64,000 nucleotides of DNA from Xanthomonas sacchari (GCF_024266585.1 NZ_CP100647.1:1221001-1285000), one strand, 5' to 3'. Counted from the first letter of the stretch, positions 1 to 8,384 are shown. Notes: a model not told the origin generated them from the sequence alone. A program made the numbers and translations.

Positions 1-455
1 GATTCGCCGATCTGCAGGTATGGCGTCTCCGGCGAGGTGGCGATGGCGTTGCCGAGCGGATAGATCATGTACAGGCCGGGCCGTTCGCCGGCGATCTGCC
101 CGCCCAGGATCAGCGTCGATTGCACGTTGATGCCGCTGTGCTGGGATTGCTCGGAGAGCTTGACCTGGCTGGAGGCCAGCACCTCGCCGACGTACTCGGC
201 GACCTCGAACAGGTGCCGGAAGGTGCGCAGGCTGCGCGGCGCGTCCGGATCGTCGGCGTCGCGCTGCAGGCGCGAGAGGGTCAGCTGCGTGGTCGCCAGG
301 TTGCCGGCCGACATCAGCGCGAACACCGCCTGTCCCGGATACTCGAACACGTGCAGCTTGCGGTGAACGCGGACGTCGTCCAGCGAGGCGTTGGTGCGGG
401 TGTCAGCGGCGAAGACCAGGCCTTCGTCCACTTCGATGCCGACGCAATAAGTCAT
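1..455 (-). CDS. Anbu-type proteasome-like peptidase (partial)
   Basis: The gene runs off the left edge; only about the first 151 codons are present. The start MTYCVGIEVDEGLVF matches the start of the bacterial Anbu/20S-proteasome-type peptidase family, in which Met is removed and Thr2 becomes the N-terminal nucleophile; no propeptide precedes it here. It continues with a segment typical of proteasome-fold subunits (FAADTRTNASLDDV, LHVFEYPGQAVFALMSAGN). Family knowledge: Anbu forms self-compartmentalised cytoplasmic assemblies and is usually encoded near transglutaminase-like, alpha-E and ATP-grasp genes; those would lie outside the window. It is divergent from folK with a 96-nt gap. Confidence is high for the family and low for substrates. 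Confidence 0.82.
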   Translation of the reverse strand, partial: MTYCVGIEVDEGLVFAADTRTNASLDDVRVHRKLHVFEYPGQAVFALMSAGNLATTQLTLSRLQRDADDPDAPRSLRTFRHLFEVAEYVGEVLASSQVKLSEQSQHSGINVQSTLILGGQIAGERPGLYMIYPLGNAIATSPETPYLQIGE

Positions 456-551
456 GGCGATGCCGAAACCGGGTGCAACTGGATTCTATGCGGGGTGGTG
501 AGGGCTTGGCTAGCCGTTGACGCTCGCGGCCGCGGCATGCGCGAATAGCGC

Positions 552-1040
552 ATGACCACCGTGCTTCTGAGCCTGGGCAGCAATCTGCGCCCGCATCACC
601 ACCTGGCCGCGGCGATCGCGGCGCTGCGCCGGCAGTTCGGCGCGATCGCGGTGTCGCCGACCTATCGCACCGCGGCGGTCGGGTTCGATGGCCCAGCCTT
701 CCTGAACAACGCGGTGGCGCTGCAGACCGACTGGGAGCTGGCGCCGCTGGATGCCTGGCTGCATGCGCTGGAGGACGCGCATGGCCGCGACCGCAGCGGC
801 CCGCGTTTCAGCGACCGCACCCTGGACATCGACGTGGTGTTCTACGGCGACCGCATCGTCGAAGGCCCCGGCCATCTGCGTATCCCGCGCCCGGAGTTGC
901 GCCACGCCTTCGTGCTCAAGCCGCTGGCCGACATCGCCGCCGACTTCGTCGACCCGGTCAGCGGCCAACGCCTGGGCGCGCTGTGGCAGGCGCATGCGGA
1001 GCATGGGACGACGTTCGAGGCGGTCGAGCTGGTTGAGTAG
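552..1040 (+). CDS. folK: FolK, 6-hydroxymethyl-7,8-dihydropterin pyrophosphokinase
   Basis: A 162-aa cytoplasmic enzyme of folate synthesis that transfers pyrophosphate from ATP to 6-hydroxymethyl-7,8-dihydropterin. The hallmark N-terminal LSLGSNL (residues 6-12), the central PFLNN-like segment (GPAFLNNAV, 47-55) and the RTLDIDVVFY motif with the Mg-binding aspartates D92 and D94 are all visible, and the length is normal for stand-alone HPPK. The gene is convergent with an SDR-type pteridine reductase 450 nt downstream, so two pterin enzymes face each other. A G-rich heptamer tract begins immediately after its TAG stop. Confidence 0.95.
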   Translation: MTTVLLSLGSNLRPHHHLAAAIAALRRQFGAIAVSPTYRTAAVGFDGPAFLNNAVALQTDWELAPLDAWLHALEDAHGRDRSGPRFSDRTLDIDVVFYGDRIVEGPGHLRIPRPELRHAFVLKPLADIAADFVDPVSGQRLGALWQAHAEHGTTFEAVELVE

Positions 1041-1107
1041 CGGGGATTGGGGAGTCGGGAGTGGGGATGGGGTGGCGGATGCGCTGTCGGGCCGGCCGTT
1101 TGCTCGC

Positions 1108-1172
1108 GTAGGAGCGGCTTCAGCCGCGACATGGGATCCGGTGGCGCCCGTCGCGGCTGAAGCCGCTCCTAC
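1108..1172. repeat. REP-like palindrome, perfect 23-bp arms
   Basis: The left arm at 1108-1130 starts GTAGGAGCGGCTTCAGCC and its exact reverse complement is at 1150-1172, separated by 19 nt. Near-identical arms recur at 33560-33624 and diverged ones at 26315-26380, always in intergenic DNA. Confidence 0.85.
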
Positions 1173-1257
1173 AGACGTGCGTGTCTTTCAGGCGAGCGGT
1201 GCAGATGTCTGGGATGCGAGCGGGCGGTGCCGTGCCGGCGCGGCTGGCGGAATCGGG

Positions 1258-1320
1258 GTGGGAGAGGCTTCGGCCCCGATGCTTGCACCAGTGTCGCGTC
1301 GGGGCTGAAGCCCCTCCCAC
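1258..1320. repeat. REP-like palindrome, GTGGGAGAGGCTTC type
   Basis: Imperfect inverted repeat with arms at 1258-1279 and 1299-1320. It is a second subtype (GTGGGAG rather than GTAGGAG ends); a solitary half-copy of this subtype lies at 33728-33750. Confidence 0.75.
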
Positions 1321-1415
1321 ATTGGCGATGCGGGCGTTCCGAGGCGTGCGTTGCGTCGAGTTGTTCGCGCCGCTGTGGCCAAACGCCAGACAGCGGCGGT
1401 GCGGAACGCATGCTG

Positions 1416-1487
1416 CAACCCGAATCCCGAATCCCGAATCCCGAATCCCGAATCCCCAATCCCCAATCCCCAATCCCCAATCCCGGC
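1416..1487. repeat. Tandem heptamer repeat CCGAATC/CCCAATC
   Basis: About ten head-to-tail 7-bp units, first CCGAATC-type then CCCAATC-type, ending a few bases before the stop codon of the minus-strand SDR gene at 1491. The same heptamer family recurs around 27767-27797 and 27880-27908. Confidence 0.85.
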
Positions 1488-1490
1488 TCC

Positions 1491-2225
1491 TCACGTCAGC
1501 CCGCGCCCGCCATCCACCCGCAAGGTCTGCCCGGTGACGAAGCCGGCGTCGTCGAGCAGCCAGCGCACGGCCTCGGCGATTTCCTCGACCTGGCCGGTGC
1601 GCGCCAGCGGCGTGCGTGCCAGCAGGGCCTGCTGCGCGGCGGCGTCCTTGCCGGCGTCGGGCCACAGGATCGCGCCGGGGGCGATGGCGTTGACCCGCAC
1701 CTGCGGCGCCAGTTCCAGCGCCAGCGAGCGGGTCAGCATCGCCAGGGCGGCCTTGGCCGCGCTGTACAGCGGATGCGCGCGCAGCGGCTGTTCGGCGTGC
1801 AGGTCGGTGAGGTTGACGATCGCGCCGCCATGCTGGCGCAGCTGCGTGGCCGCGGCCTGCGCCAGGAACAGCGGCGCGCGCGCGTTGACCGCGAACAGGT
1901 CGTCCCATTGCGCCGGCGTGGCCTCGTGCAGCGGCGTGGGATAGAAGTTGGAGGCGTTGTTGACCAGCGCATCGAGCCGGCCGAAGCGCGCCACGCACTG
2001 CGCCACCAGCGCGGGCAGCCGCGCGGTGTCGCGCAGGTCGGCCTGCAGGGTCAGCGTGCTGCCGGCGCGCACCGCCTCCAGGTCCTGCGCCAGCGCCTGC
2101 AACTCGGCCTGCGAGGTATGCGCATGCAGGGCGAGGTCGTAGCCGGCGGCGTGCAGGCGCCGGGCGATGCCGGCACCGATGCGCCGCGCGCTGCCGGTGA
2201 TCAGGGCGACTTTGGTCTGGGTCAT
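1491..2225 (-). CDS. Pteridine reductase, FolM/PTR1-like SDR
   Basis: A 244-aa short-chain dehydrogenase. The cofactor loop is TGSARRIG (residues 10-17), the TGxxxRxG variant characteristic of pteridine reductases rather than the usual TGxxxGxG. NNASNFYPT follows at 89-97, and the catalytic set is D141 (NLTDLHAE, Asp where classical SDRs have Ser), Y154 and K158 in YSAAK. Family knowledge: such enzymes use NADPH to reduce dihydropterin or dihydrofolate, and some act as back-up dihydrofolate reductases. The chosen start (MTQTKVALITG) puts the nucleotide-binding loop at the normal distance; a longer upstream frame is only an antisense read-through of the neighbouring gene. It is divergent from the MidA gene with a 54-nt gap. 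Confidence 0.9.
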   Translation of the reverse strand: MTQTKVALITGSARRIGAGIARRLHAAGYDLALHAHTSQAELQALAQDLEAVRAGSTLTLQADLRDTARLPALVAQCVARFGRLDALVNNASNFYPTPLHEATPAQWDDLFAVNARAPLFLAQAAATQLRQHGGAIVNLTDLHAEQPLRAHPLYSAAKAALAMLTRSLALELAPQVRVNAIAPGAILWPDAGKDAAAQQALLARTPLARTGQVEEIAEAVRWLLDDAGFVTGQTLRVDGGRGLT

Positions 2226-2279
2226 GTACGGGTTCCATGCTCGGCTATGCTGTGCATTGTCCACGCAATCGCGCACCGC

Positions 2280-3464
2280 ATGCCCACCGACCTTCCTTCG
2301 CCCGATGCCATCGCATTGGCCCACAGCGAGCGCCTGGCCGCGCATATGCGCGCCGAGATCGCCGCCGCCGGCGGGGCCATTCCATTCTCGCGTTTCATGG
2401 AGCTGGCGCTGTACGCGCCCGGCCTGGGCTACTACAGCGCCGGCAGCAGCAAGTTCGGCGAAGAGGGCGATTTCGTCACCGCGCCGGAACTGGGGCCGCT
2501 GTTCGCGGCCACCGTGTCCAATGCGCTGGCGCCGGTGTTGCAGCAACTGGGGCCGCAGGCGCGCATGCTGGAAGTGGGCGGCGGCAGCGGCGCCTTCGCC
2601 GAGGTGATGCTCAAGCGCCTGCTGGCGCTGGATGCGCTGCCCGAGCGCTATGCGATCCTGGAGCCCAGTGCCGATCTGCGCGAACGCCAGCGCGAGCGCT
2701 TGGCGCGTACGCTGATCCCGCCGGTGTTCGATCTGGTGGAGTGGCTGGACCGCCCGTTCGACGACGACTGGAACGGCGTGCTGTTCGCCAACGAGGTGAT
2801 CGACGCCTTGCCGACACCGCGCTTCGCGCTGCGCGACGGCGAGGTGTTCGAGGAGACGGTGACCCTGGACGGCGAGGGCCGCTTCCGCCGCGGCGAACAG
2901 CCGGCCGATCCGCTGCTGGCGGCGGCGGTGCGCCACCTCGAGCGCTATCTGCAGGCGCCCTTCGCCGATGGCTACCGCTCCGAACTGCTGCCGCAGTTGC
3001 CGTACTGGATCCAGGCGGTGGCCGGCGGCCTGCGCAGCGGCGCGATGCTGTTCGTGGACTACGGCTATCCGCGCCGCGAGTTCTATCTGCCCGAGCGCGA
3101 CGACGGCACCTTGCGCGTGTTCTACCGGCACCGCACGCATGCCGATCCGTACCGCTGGCCGGGCCTGCAGGACCTGACCGCGTCGGTGGACTTCACCGCG
3201 CTGGCCGAGGCGGGGACGGGCGCGGGCTTCGACCTGGCCGGCTACTGCAACCAGGCCAGCTTCCTGCTCGGCAACGGCCTGGACGCGCTGCTGGCCGAGG
3301 CCGAGGCGCGCGGCGACGAGACCACGCGGCTGCGCCTGCGCCAGCAGGTGAAGCAACTGACTCTGCCCAGCGAGATGGGCGAGCGCTTCCAGGTGATGGG
3401 CTTCGAGCGCGACGTCTCGCTGGCGCCGGCGTTCCTGTCCGGCGACCTGACCTGGCGGCTGTGA
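2280..3464 (+). CDS. SAM-dependent methyltransferase, MidA/NDUFAF7 family (DUF185)
   Basis: A 394-aa protein. GDFVTAPELGPLFA (about 63-76) and EVGGGSGAFAE (98-108, the SAM-binding glycine loop) are the MidA-family hallmarks, followed by VLFANEVIDALP and the late VDYGYPRREFY segment. Family knowledge: the mitochondrial orthologue NDUFAF7 methylates an arginine of complex I subunit NDUFS2; the bacterial role is less clear. The ATG at 2280 was chosen because the following residues look like the usual N-terminus; an in-frame ATG at 2247 would add 11 residues. The stop codon overlaps the next start as TGATG, so it is translationally coupled to the VanZ-like gene. Confidence 0.9.
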   Translation: MPTDLPSPDAIALAHSERLAAHMRAEIAAAGGAIPFSRFMELALYAPGLGYYSAGSSKFGEEGDFVTAPELGPLFAATVSNALAPVLQQLGPQARMLEVGGGSGAFAEVMLKRLLALDALPERYAILEPSADLRERQRERLARTLIPPVFDLVEWLDRPFDDDWNGVLFANEVIDALPTPRFALRDGEVFEETVTLDGEGRFRRGEQPADPLLAAAVRHLERYLQAPFADGYRSELLPQLPYWIQAVAGGLRSGAMLFVDYGYPRREFYLPERDDGTLRVFYRHRTHADPYRWPGLQDLTASVDFTALAEAGTGAGFDLAGYCNQASFLLGNGLDALLAEAEARGDETTRLRLRQQVKQLTLPSEMGERFQVMGFERDVSLAPAFLSGDLTWRL

Positions 3465-3871
3465 TGGTGGCTGTGATGGCGGCGGTGCGCGCCTTCCGCT
3501 GGCCCTGGCTGTGGCTGGGGCTGTGGTGGCTGGGCATCGCGGTGCTGATCTACGTGTGCATGATGCCGCACCCGCCGCAGCTGTCGGACCTGCCCGACAG
3601 CGACAAGGCCGAGCACTTCCTCGCCTACCTGCTGCTGGCCGCCGCGGCGGTGCAGGTCTACGCCGGGCCGCGCGCCTGGGCCTGGGCCGCGCTGGGTCTG
3701 CTGGCGCTGGGCGTGGGCATCGAGTTCGCGCAGGGCGCCTGGACCACCACGCGCTCGGCCGATCCGCTGGATGCCCTGGCCGATGCCTTGGGCGTGGCGG
3801 CCGGCATGGCCACCGCAGCCACGCCGTGGCGCGATCTGCTGTGGCGGCTGGAGCGCGGCCGCCGTCGCTGA
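3464..3871 (+). CDS. VanZ-like membrane protein
   Basis: A 135-aa protein with three or four hydrophobic segments and the VanZ-family core: MPHPPQLSDLPDSDKAEHFLAYLL (about 26-49, with conserved DK-H-AY), then a middle helix, GIEFAQ and the RSADPLDALADALG signature (about 96-109). Function is unknown; VanZ domains recur in teicoplanin resistance and many uncharacterised membrane proteins. It overlaps the MidA gene by one base, so they form an operon. An alternative in-frame ATG at 3476 would drop four residues. Confidence 0.8.
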   Translation: MVAVMAAVRAFRWPWLWLGLWWLGIAVLIYVCMMPHPPQLSDLPDSDKAEHFLAYLLLAAAAVQVYAGPRAWAWAALGLLALGVGIEFAQGAWTTTRSADPLDALADALGVAAGMATAATPWRDLLWRLERGRRR

Positions 3872-4062
3872 GCCGTTTCTGCACGACCCGCATGTGCAGC
3901 ATGCGCAGCGATGTGGCCATGCGGTCTACGCCGTCGGCCAAACGCCGGATTTCCTGGCCGCGCGCAAGGCGTGGCATGCGCGCCGCGTCCTAGAGTGCCG
4001 GCGCCGGGCACGCTGCCCGGTCGCCGCGCGGCGGCTCCGCGCGCCTGTGCAGGAGAACACGC

Positions 4063-4776
4063 ATGCAAGCACGTCATTCCACCCGTGCCGCGCGCGGCGC
4101 CGGCCTGTGCGCCGCGCTGTGCCTGGCCGTCAGCGCCGCACCGGCCCGCGCCGCCTGGAACGATGTCTGCAGTGGTACCGCCACCTACACCAGTTCGGGC
4201 TATTCCGGCGGCGCGCTGCTGCTGGATCCGATCGCCCCCGATGCGTTGATCACCGCGCTCAATCCGACGCAACTCAACTACGGCGGAATCCAGGCGGCGC
4301 TGGCCGGCGCCTATCTGCAGGTGCAGGGGCCGCGCGGCACGGTCACCGTCTACGTCACCGACCTGTATCCGGACGGCGCCGACTGCGGGCTGGATCTGTC
4401 GCCGAATGCTTTCGCCGCGATCGGCGACACCGGTGCCGGGCGCATCCCGATCCGCTGGACGCTGGTGGCGGCCCCGGTCAGCGGCAACGTGGTGTACCGG
4501 ATCAAGGAGGGCAGCTCGCAGTACTGGGCGGCGATCCAGGTGCGCAACCACCGCTATCCGGTAGTGAAGTTCGAGTACAAGAAGAACGGCGACTGGATCA
4601 GCCTGCCGAAGACCGCGTACAACCATTTCGTCGGCGAGCAGATGGGCGCGCAACTGCTGGAGATCCGCCTGACCGACGTGCGTGGCCAGGTGGTCACCGA
4701 CACCCTCGGCGCGCTGCCCAGCCAAGGCGACAAGGGCGTGTACTTCGCCGACGGGCACGTGCAGTTCCCGCGCTGA
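4063..4776 (+). CDS. Secreted bacterial expansin (EXLX1-like)
   Basis: A 237-aa protein with a signal peptide (cleavage near ARA, residue 30-31). It follows the two-domain bacterial expansin pattern of Bacillus EXLX1: GTATYTSSGYSGGALLLDP (about 38-56), ALNPTQLNYGGIQAALAG, VYVTDLYPDGADCGLDLSPNAF with the essential Asp (D111) in the first, GH45-like domain, then the cellulose-binding domain with YRIKEGSSQYWAAIQVRNH and YNHFV. Family knowledge: expansins loosen plant cell walls non-hydrolytically by binding cellulose through a flat aromatic face. Here the two tandem tryptophans of EXLX1 appear as Y154-W155, and the third aromatic (Y186) is kept. The gene stands alone, is followed by a strong hairpin, and is convergent with a TBDR. 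A role in plant colonisation is inferred. Confidence 0.92.
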   Translation: MQARHSTRAARGAGLCAALCLAVSAAPARAAWNDVCSGTATYTSSGYSGGALLLDPIAPDALITALNPTQLNYGGIQAALAGAYLQVQGPRGTVTVYVTDLYPDGADCGLDLSPNAFAAIGDTGAGRIPIRWTLVAAPVSGNVVYRIKEGSSQYWAAIQVRNHRYPVVKFEYKKNGDWISLPKTAYNHFVGEQMGAQLLEIRLTDVRGQVVTDTLGALPSQGDKGVYFADGHVQFPR

Positions 4777-4786
4777 GGCGCGCTCG

Positions 4787-4822
4787 CGACAGCGCCGGCA
4801 CTGGCGTATGCCGGCGCTGTCG
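4787..4822. terminator. 14-bp perfect hairpin shared by convergent genes
   Basis: Arms at 4787-4800 and 4809-4822 are perfectly complementary (CGACAGCGCCGGCA and its complement) with an 8-nt loop. There is no T-tract, but the position between expansin and the convergent TBDR suggests a bidirectional terminator. Confidence 0.6.
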
Positions 4823-4884
4823 ATACCCGGGTTCGCGTGCCTGCGCCGTGGCGGTGCCTCCGCGGCGCAGGCGCGGCCGCGCGC

Positions 4885-7518
4885 TCAGAACTTGAAGTGC
4901 AGCGTCGCCATGTAGCGGCGGCCGTTGTGATAACGCCCGGCCGGGTGGTCCTTGTCGCCCAGGTACTGCAGGTACTCCTCGTCCAGCAGGTTCTGCGCGT
5001 CCAATTGCAGCGACCACTGCGTATTGAACGCGTAGCCCACGCTCGCGCCCAGGTCGGTGTAGTCGTCGACGCTGGCCGGGGCGGCGCCGGCGACGTAGCC
5101 GCCGGCCAGGTAGCTGTCGCGCCAGTTCAGGCTGATCCGCGCGTTCCACGGCCCCTTCTCGTAGTACGGGCTGAAGGCGACGCTGTTGCGCGACTGGTAG
5201 GGCAGCGGGTTGCCGCTGTTGTTCTCGCCGCTGGCGTAGGTGTAGTTGGCGGACAGGCCGAAGCCGCTGTCGCCGAACGGCTGCTGGTAGGCCAGGGTGA
5301 AGCCCTTGACCTTGCCGTCGCCGGCGTTGCGCGGGCGCTGGATGCTGTAGTCGCAATAGCCGTCGGCGGTGCAGCCGTTGCTGCCGAGCATCTGCGCCCA
5401 GGTCTGCGGCGAGGTGTCGCGGATCGCGTTGTACTGGCGTTCGATGGTGGCCGAGGTGTCGATGTAGTTGTCGATCTTCTTGTAGAAGACCGACCAGGCC
5501 ACTACCGCCTGCGGCGCGAAGTAGTACTCGGCCGAGAGGTTGAAGTTCCACGATTCGTACGGCGACAGCTCGGCATTGCCGCCGCTGCCGGTGAGCGTGG
5601 TGTCGTTGAGGAAGGTGTTGTTGACCATCTGGTTGTACGGCGCCCAGGCGATCACCTTGCCGGCGCCGAAGCGGAACACCCAGTCGTTGTCGGTGTCGTA
5701 GGCCAGGTTCAGCGACGGCAGCAGGAAGTGCTCGGTCTTCGTGCGGGTCTGCCACTTGCTGTCCAGGTCCTGCAGCGTCGGTGTGCCGCTGTAGACGAAG
5801 CCGCTGCCTTCGGTCTTGGAATCGACGTAGCGCAGGCCGAGGTTGCCGCGCAGGCCGGCGTTGGAGAAGTTCAGCTGCACGTAGGCGGCGTTGTTGGTCT
5901 GCTGCAGCGCCCAGGTGTTGTTGAGGTAGCTGGAGGGATCCGGATTGGCGTAGTCGAGCGGGCTGTTGCGGATCCAGTCGATCACGTTGCCGCGCCCGGC
6001 CTGCACGTGCTGGCCCTGGTCGGGGTAGAAGCCGCGGATGTCGGTCAGGCCGATGGTGCCGACATCGGCGAGCGTGGCCGGGGTCACCCCACCGTACACG
6101 TTCAGCGCGAAGTCCTCGTTGTGCTTGCCCTGGCGCACGCCGACCAGCAACTGGTTGAACACGCCGTCGAACTGCAGGTCCAGATCGAGCTGGCCGTAGC
6201 GGTCCTTGCTCTGGGTGGAGAACACGCCGTTGTTGCCGAGCCAGCCGCCGGCCGAGCCCCAGTTGGCCGGATCGCGCGCGGCCGCCGGATCGTCGAAGCG
6301 GATGCCGCGGTCCAGGTCCCAGCGGAAGCCGCCGTTGTAGAACGGTTCGATGAAGTACTGCGCCAGGTGGTCGTTGTCGGACTTGCTCTGGCCAATCTGG
6401 CCACGCAGGGTCCAGCGTTCGCCGCGGTAGGCGCCGCGCAGGTCCAGGCCCTTGGTGGTCACCTGCGACTGGCGCACGTTGTTGTCGTAGATCACCGTGC
6501 CGCCGTCCGCGTTGGCGTTGGCGCTGGAATGGCCGCTGCGGACCACGCCGTTGCGCACGTCGCCCAGCGCGTCGACCGCGGCGACGGTGCCCGGGTTCCA
6601 GGTCAGGAAGCTGTACATCGACTGGTTGTAGTTGTCGAAGTCTTCCTTGATGTACAGGCCGCTGAGGTTGAACTCCAGCGCGTCGCTGGGCTTGAGCTGC
6701 AGGTTGAGCACCGCGCTGTCGCGCTTGCGGTCCTGCTGGAACCAGGCGGCGTTGATCGAGTTCGGCACGTCGGCATCGGCGGGCACGCCGGCGGCATTGG
6801 CGAAGCTGCCGGCCTTGGCGTAGCCGAACACCTCCAGGCCCTGGCGGTCCACGCGTTCCTCGTAGTGCTGCGCGGACACCGCGACGCCGAAGGTCTCCTG
6901 CGGATTCTTCCAGCTGTACAGCAGCGACGCGTTCGGCTTGCCCTCGCTGGCCTGCTGGCTGTAGCTGTAGCCCACCGAGCCGGCGATCTCGTTGGCCTTC
7001 AGGTCCAGCGGCTGGCGGCTGTGCATCAGCACGGTGCCGCCGAGGCTGCCTTCGGTCAGCCGCGCCTCGGAGGATTTGACGATTTCCGCGCGGCCAAGGA
7101 TCTGCGGCGACAGCAGGGTGTAGTCGAAGCCGCGATTGGGCTGCTCGCCGTACAGCCAGATCGCCTGCGCCACCGGGTGGCCGTCCAGGAACGACAGGTT
7201 GAGGCTGGGATCGGTGCCGTCGATGCTGACCCGTTCGCCCTGGCCGAAGCGGCGGTCGATGGTGACGCCGGGGATCTGCGCGAAGGCCTCGGCGACGTTG
7301 GTGCTGGGGAACTTGCCGATGTCCTCGGCGGTGATCGCCTCGGACACGGTGACGTTGTTGCGCTTGGTGTCCAGCGATTTCTCCAGGCTGGCGCGGATGC
7401 CGACCACCTGGACCGCGTCCAGGTCGGTGGCGGCGGGATCGGCCTGCTGCGCCTGCGCGGCGAAGGCAAGGACGCTGGCGGCGATGGCCGCGGACAAGAC
7501 GGAATGGCGATATTGCAT
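4885..7518 (-). CDS. TonB-dependent outer-membrane receptor
   Basis: An 877-aa outer-membrane transporter. The start at 7518 is preceded by GGAGAGGG at good spacing and gives a signal peptide (MQYRHSVLSAAIAASVLAF, cut near AQA). Then come a TonB-box-like stretch (LDAVQVVG), the plug with EDIGKFPSTNVAEAFAQIPG and a beta-barrel ending in the typical C-terminal Phe (HFKF). The DIGKFP...NVAEA plug pattern is that of the large TBDR subfamily expanded in Xanthomonas and Caulobacter and associated with oligosaccharide uptake. It is divergent from a second TBDR, sharing a 1.16-kb gap with operator-like palindromes, so I infer a substrate related to the GlcNAc locus. The substrate itself is not proven by sequence. 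Confidence 0.92.
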   Translation of the reverse strand: MQYRHSVLSAAIAASVLAFAAQAQQADPAATDLDAVQVVGIRASLEKSLDTKRNNVTVSEAITAEDIGKFPSTNVAEAFAQIPGVTIDRRFGQGERVSIDGTDPSLNLSFLDGHPVAQAIWLYGEQPNRGFDYTLLSPQILGRAEIVKSSEARLTEGSLGGTVLMHSRQPLDLKANEIAGSVGYSYSQQASEGKPNASLLYSWKNPQETFGVAVSAQHYEERVDRQGLEVFGYAKAGSFANAAGVPADADVPNSINAAWFQQDRKRDSAVLNLQLKPSDALEFNLSGLYIKEDFDNYNQSMYSFLTWNPGTVAAVDALGDVRNGVVRSGHSSANANADGGTVIYDNNVRQSQVTTKGLDLRGAYRGERWTLRGQIGQSKSDNDHLAQYFIEPFYNGGFRWDLDRGIRFDDPAAARDPANWGSAGGWLGNNGVFSTQSKDRYGQLDLDLQFDGVFNQLLVGVRQGKHNEDFALNVYGGVTPATLADVGTIGLTDIRGFYPDQGQHVQAGRGNVIDWIRNSPLDYANPDPSSYLNNTWALQQTNNAAYVQLNFSNAGLRGNLGLRYVDSKTEGSGFVYSGTPTLQDLDSKWQTRTKTEHFLLPSLNLAYDTDNDWVFRFGAGKVIAWAPYNQMVNNTFLNDTTLTGSGGNAELSPYESWNFNLSAEYYFAPQAVVAWSVFYKKIDNYIDTSATIERQYNAIRDTSPQTWAQMLGSNGCTADGYCDYSIQRPRNAGDGKVKGFTLAYQQPFGDSGFGLSANYTYASGENNSGNPLPYQSRNSVAFSPYYEKGPWNARISLNWRDSYLAGGYVAGAAPASVDDYTDLGASVGYAFNTQWSLQLDAQNLLDEEYLQYLGDKDHPAGRYHNGRRYMATLHFKF

Positions 7519-8024
7519 GATGTCCCTCTCCTCATCATTCAATGGATCAACGCGATTGCGCGGACGCTGGGCCGCGCGCCGGAGTGGCCTGTTGCCTTAC
7601 TGACGGTGGTGCGGATGCCGGCGGCAGCGCCGGGTGATGCGGAACGCGGAAGCCGCCCTGCGCTGCGCAGGGCGGGGAATGCTGGCGGTGTCGCGTGCAC
7701 GCGCATGCGCGGCCGGCCCTGGCGCGCGCAGAGCGATGGGATGTGCATCGAGGGCAGGTGCTGCAGGTGCCGCCGGTCGCGGCCGATCCGACCACACCCC
7801 GGCAACGGGATGCCGCGGACGCCGCGGCAGGGGAGTCGACAGCACATGCGCCAACGGCTGCGTGCCGGGCAGGTCGCTCCGCTGTGTCCGCTCATGCCAT
7901 GAAGTGTCGCGTGCGACACGCGGTGCGCGCATCCGGATCATTGCGATCACTTGCCTCCCTTGGCCCGCTTTCGCGCCGCACATGCGCGGCTACACCCCCG
8001 TGTGCGCCGATTCTTACGAGGCTA

Positions 8025-8038
8025 TGACAACGATGTCA
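8025..8038. promoter_or_regulatory. LacI-type operator candidate (NagQ?)
   Basis: TGACAACGATGTCA is a 14-bp near-palindrome (6 of 7 pairs) with the central CG typical of LacI-family operators. Its core TGACAACGATG is repeated at 8258-8268. The likely regulator is the LacI protein at 20066 in the same locus (inference). Confidence 0.5.
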
Positions 8039-8048
8039 AGCGTTGGCA

Positions 8049-8061
8049 AGACAATTTGTCT
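8049..8061. promoter_or_regulatory. Perfect 13-bp palindrome AGACAATTTGTCT
   Basis: Odd-length perfect palindrome around a central T, 10 nt from the LacI-like site. It could be a second operator half-turn or part of the upstream promoter of the leftward TBDR. Confidence 0.4.
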
Positions 8062-8257
8062 GGTTCTGGTTTTGCTGCAAAAAACCGGCAGCGGATCCCG
8101 GAAAGGACGTTTTTCTGGAATGAAAACTGATTTTTATCAAAGGCTTGCGTTAGTGTCCGGAACGGCTCGCGACCGCGCGCAAATGAGAATGTGGTGCACT
8201 TATGCGGCGACGCACAAGATTGGTCTCGTTGCCACAATTGGTGCGTCATAGGTATCG

Positions 8258-8268
8258 TGACAACGATG
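8258..8268. promoter_or_regulatory. Second copy of the TGACAACGATG motif
   Basis: Exact 11-bp repeat of the left part of the palindrome at 8025, 233 bp away and in the same orientation, here flanked by ATCGT/ACGAT complementarity. Two-site spacing would allow looping between the divergent promoters (inference). Confidence 0.4.
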
Positions 8269-8384
8269 CGTGAAGAATGCCGCTCATGAAATATTTTTCA
8301 GATACAGGGTGCTGATAAATAAGGGTTTCTATGAGATTTTCGCCCGAGTCCAGGGGTCATTCTCCGATTTCGTGCGGCACGGCG

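Larger units (their letters stand above)
1041..1490. repeat. Repeat-filled gap between convergent folK and pteridine reductase
   Basis: No gene is seen. The gap holds, in order, a G-rich heptamer-like tract (about 1042-1075), a REP-like palindrome with perfect 23-bp arms at 1108-1130 and 1150-1172, a second related palindrome with 22-bp arms at 1258-1279 and 1299-1320, and a C-rich tandem heptamer tract (about 1416-1487) of CCGAATC changing to CCCAATC. The G-rich and C-rich tracts are roughly complementary and abut the two stop codons, so a read-through transcript could fold them together as a terminator-like structure (inference). Confidence 0.8.

Noticed and set aside
1416-1487. The heptamer tract as a CRISPR-like array
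   Set aside because: Units are 7 bp with no spacers and no cas gene nearby.
1491-3977. An 828-aa minus-strand frame spanning the SDR and MidA genes
   Set aside because: Only its last 244 codons are real (the pteridine reductase); the rest is the antisense of MidA and VanZ and has no domain.
3872-4062. PIP box or CRP/Clp site for the expansin or GH12 genes
   Set aside because: No TTCGC-N15-TTCGC or TGTGA-N6-TCACA match was seen upstream of 4063 or 57818.
7634-8251. A 205-codon plus-strand frame in the TBDR gap
   Set aside because: Cysteine/arginine-rich, no ribosome site, overlaps operator palindromes, no domain; best taken as non-coding.
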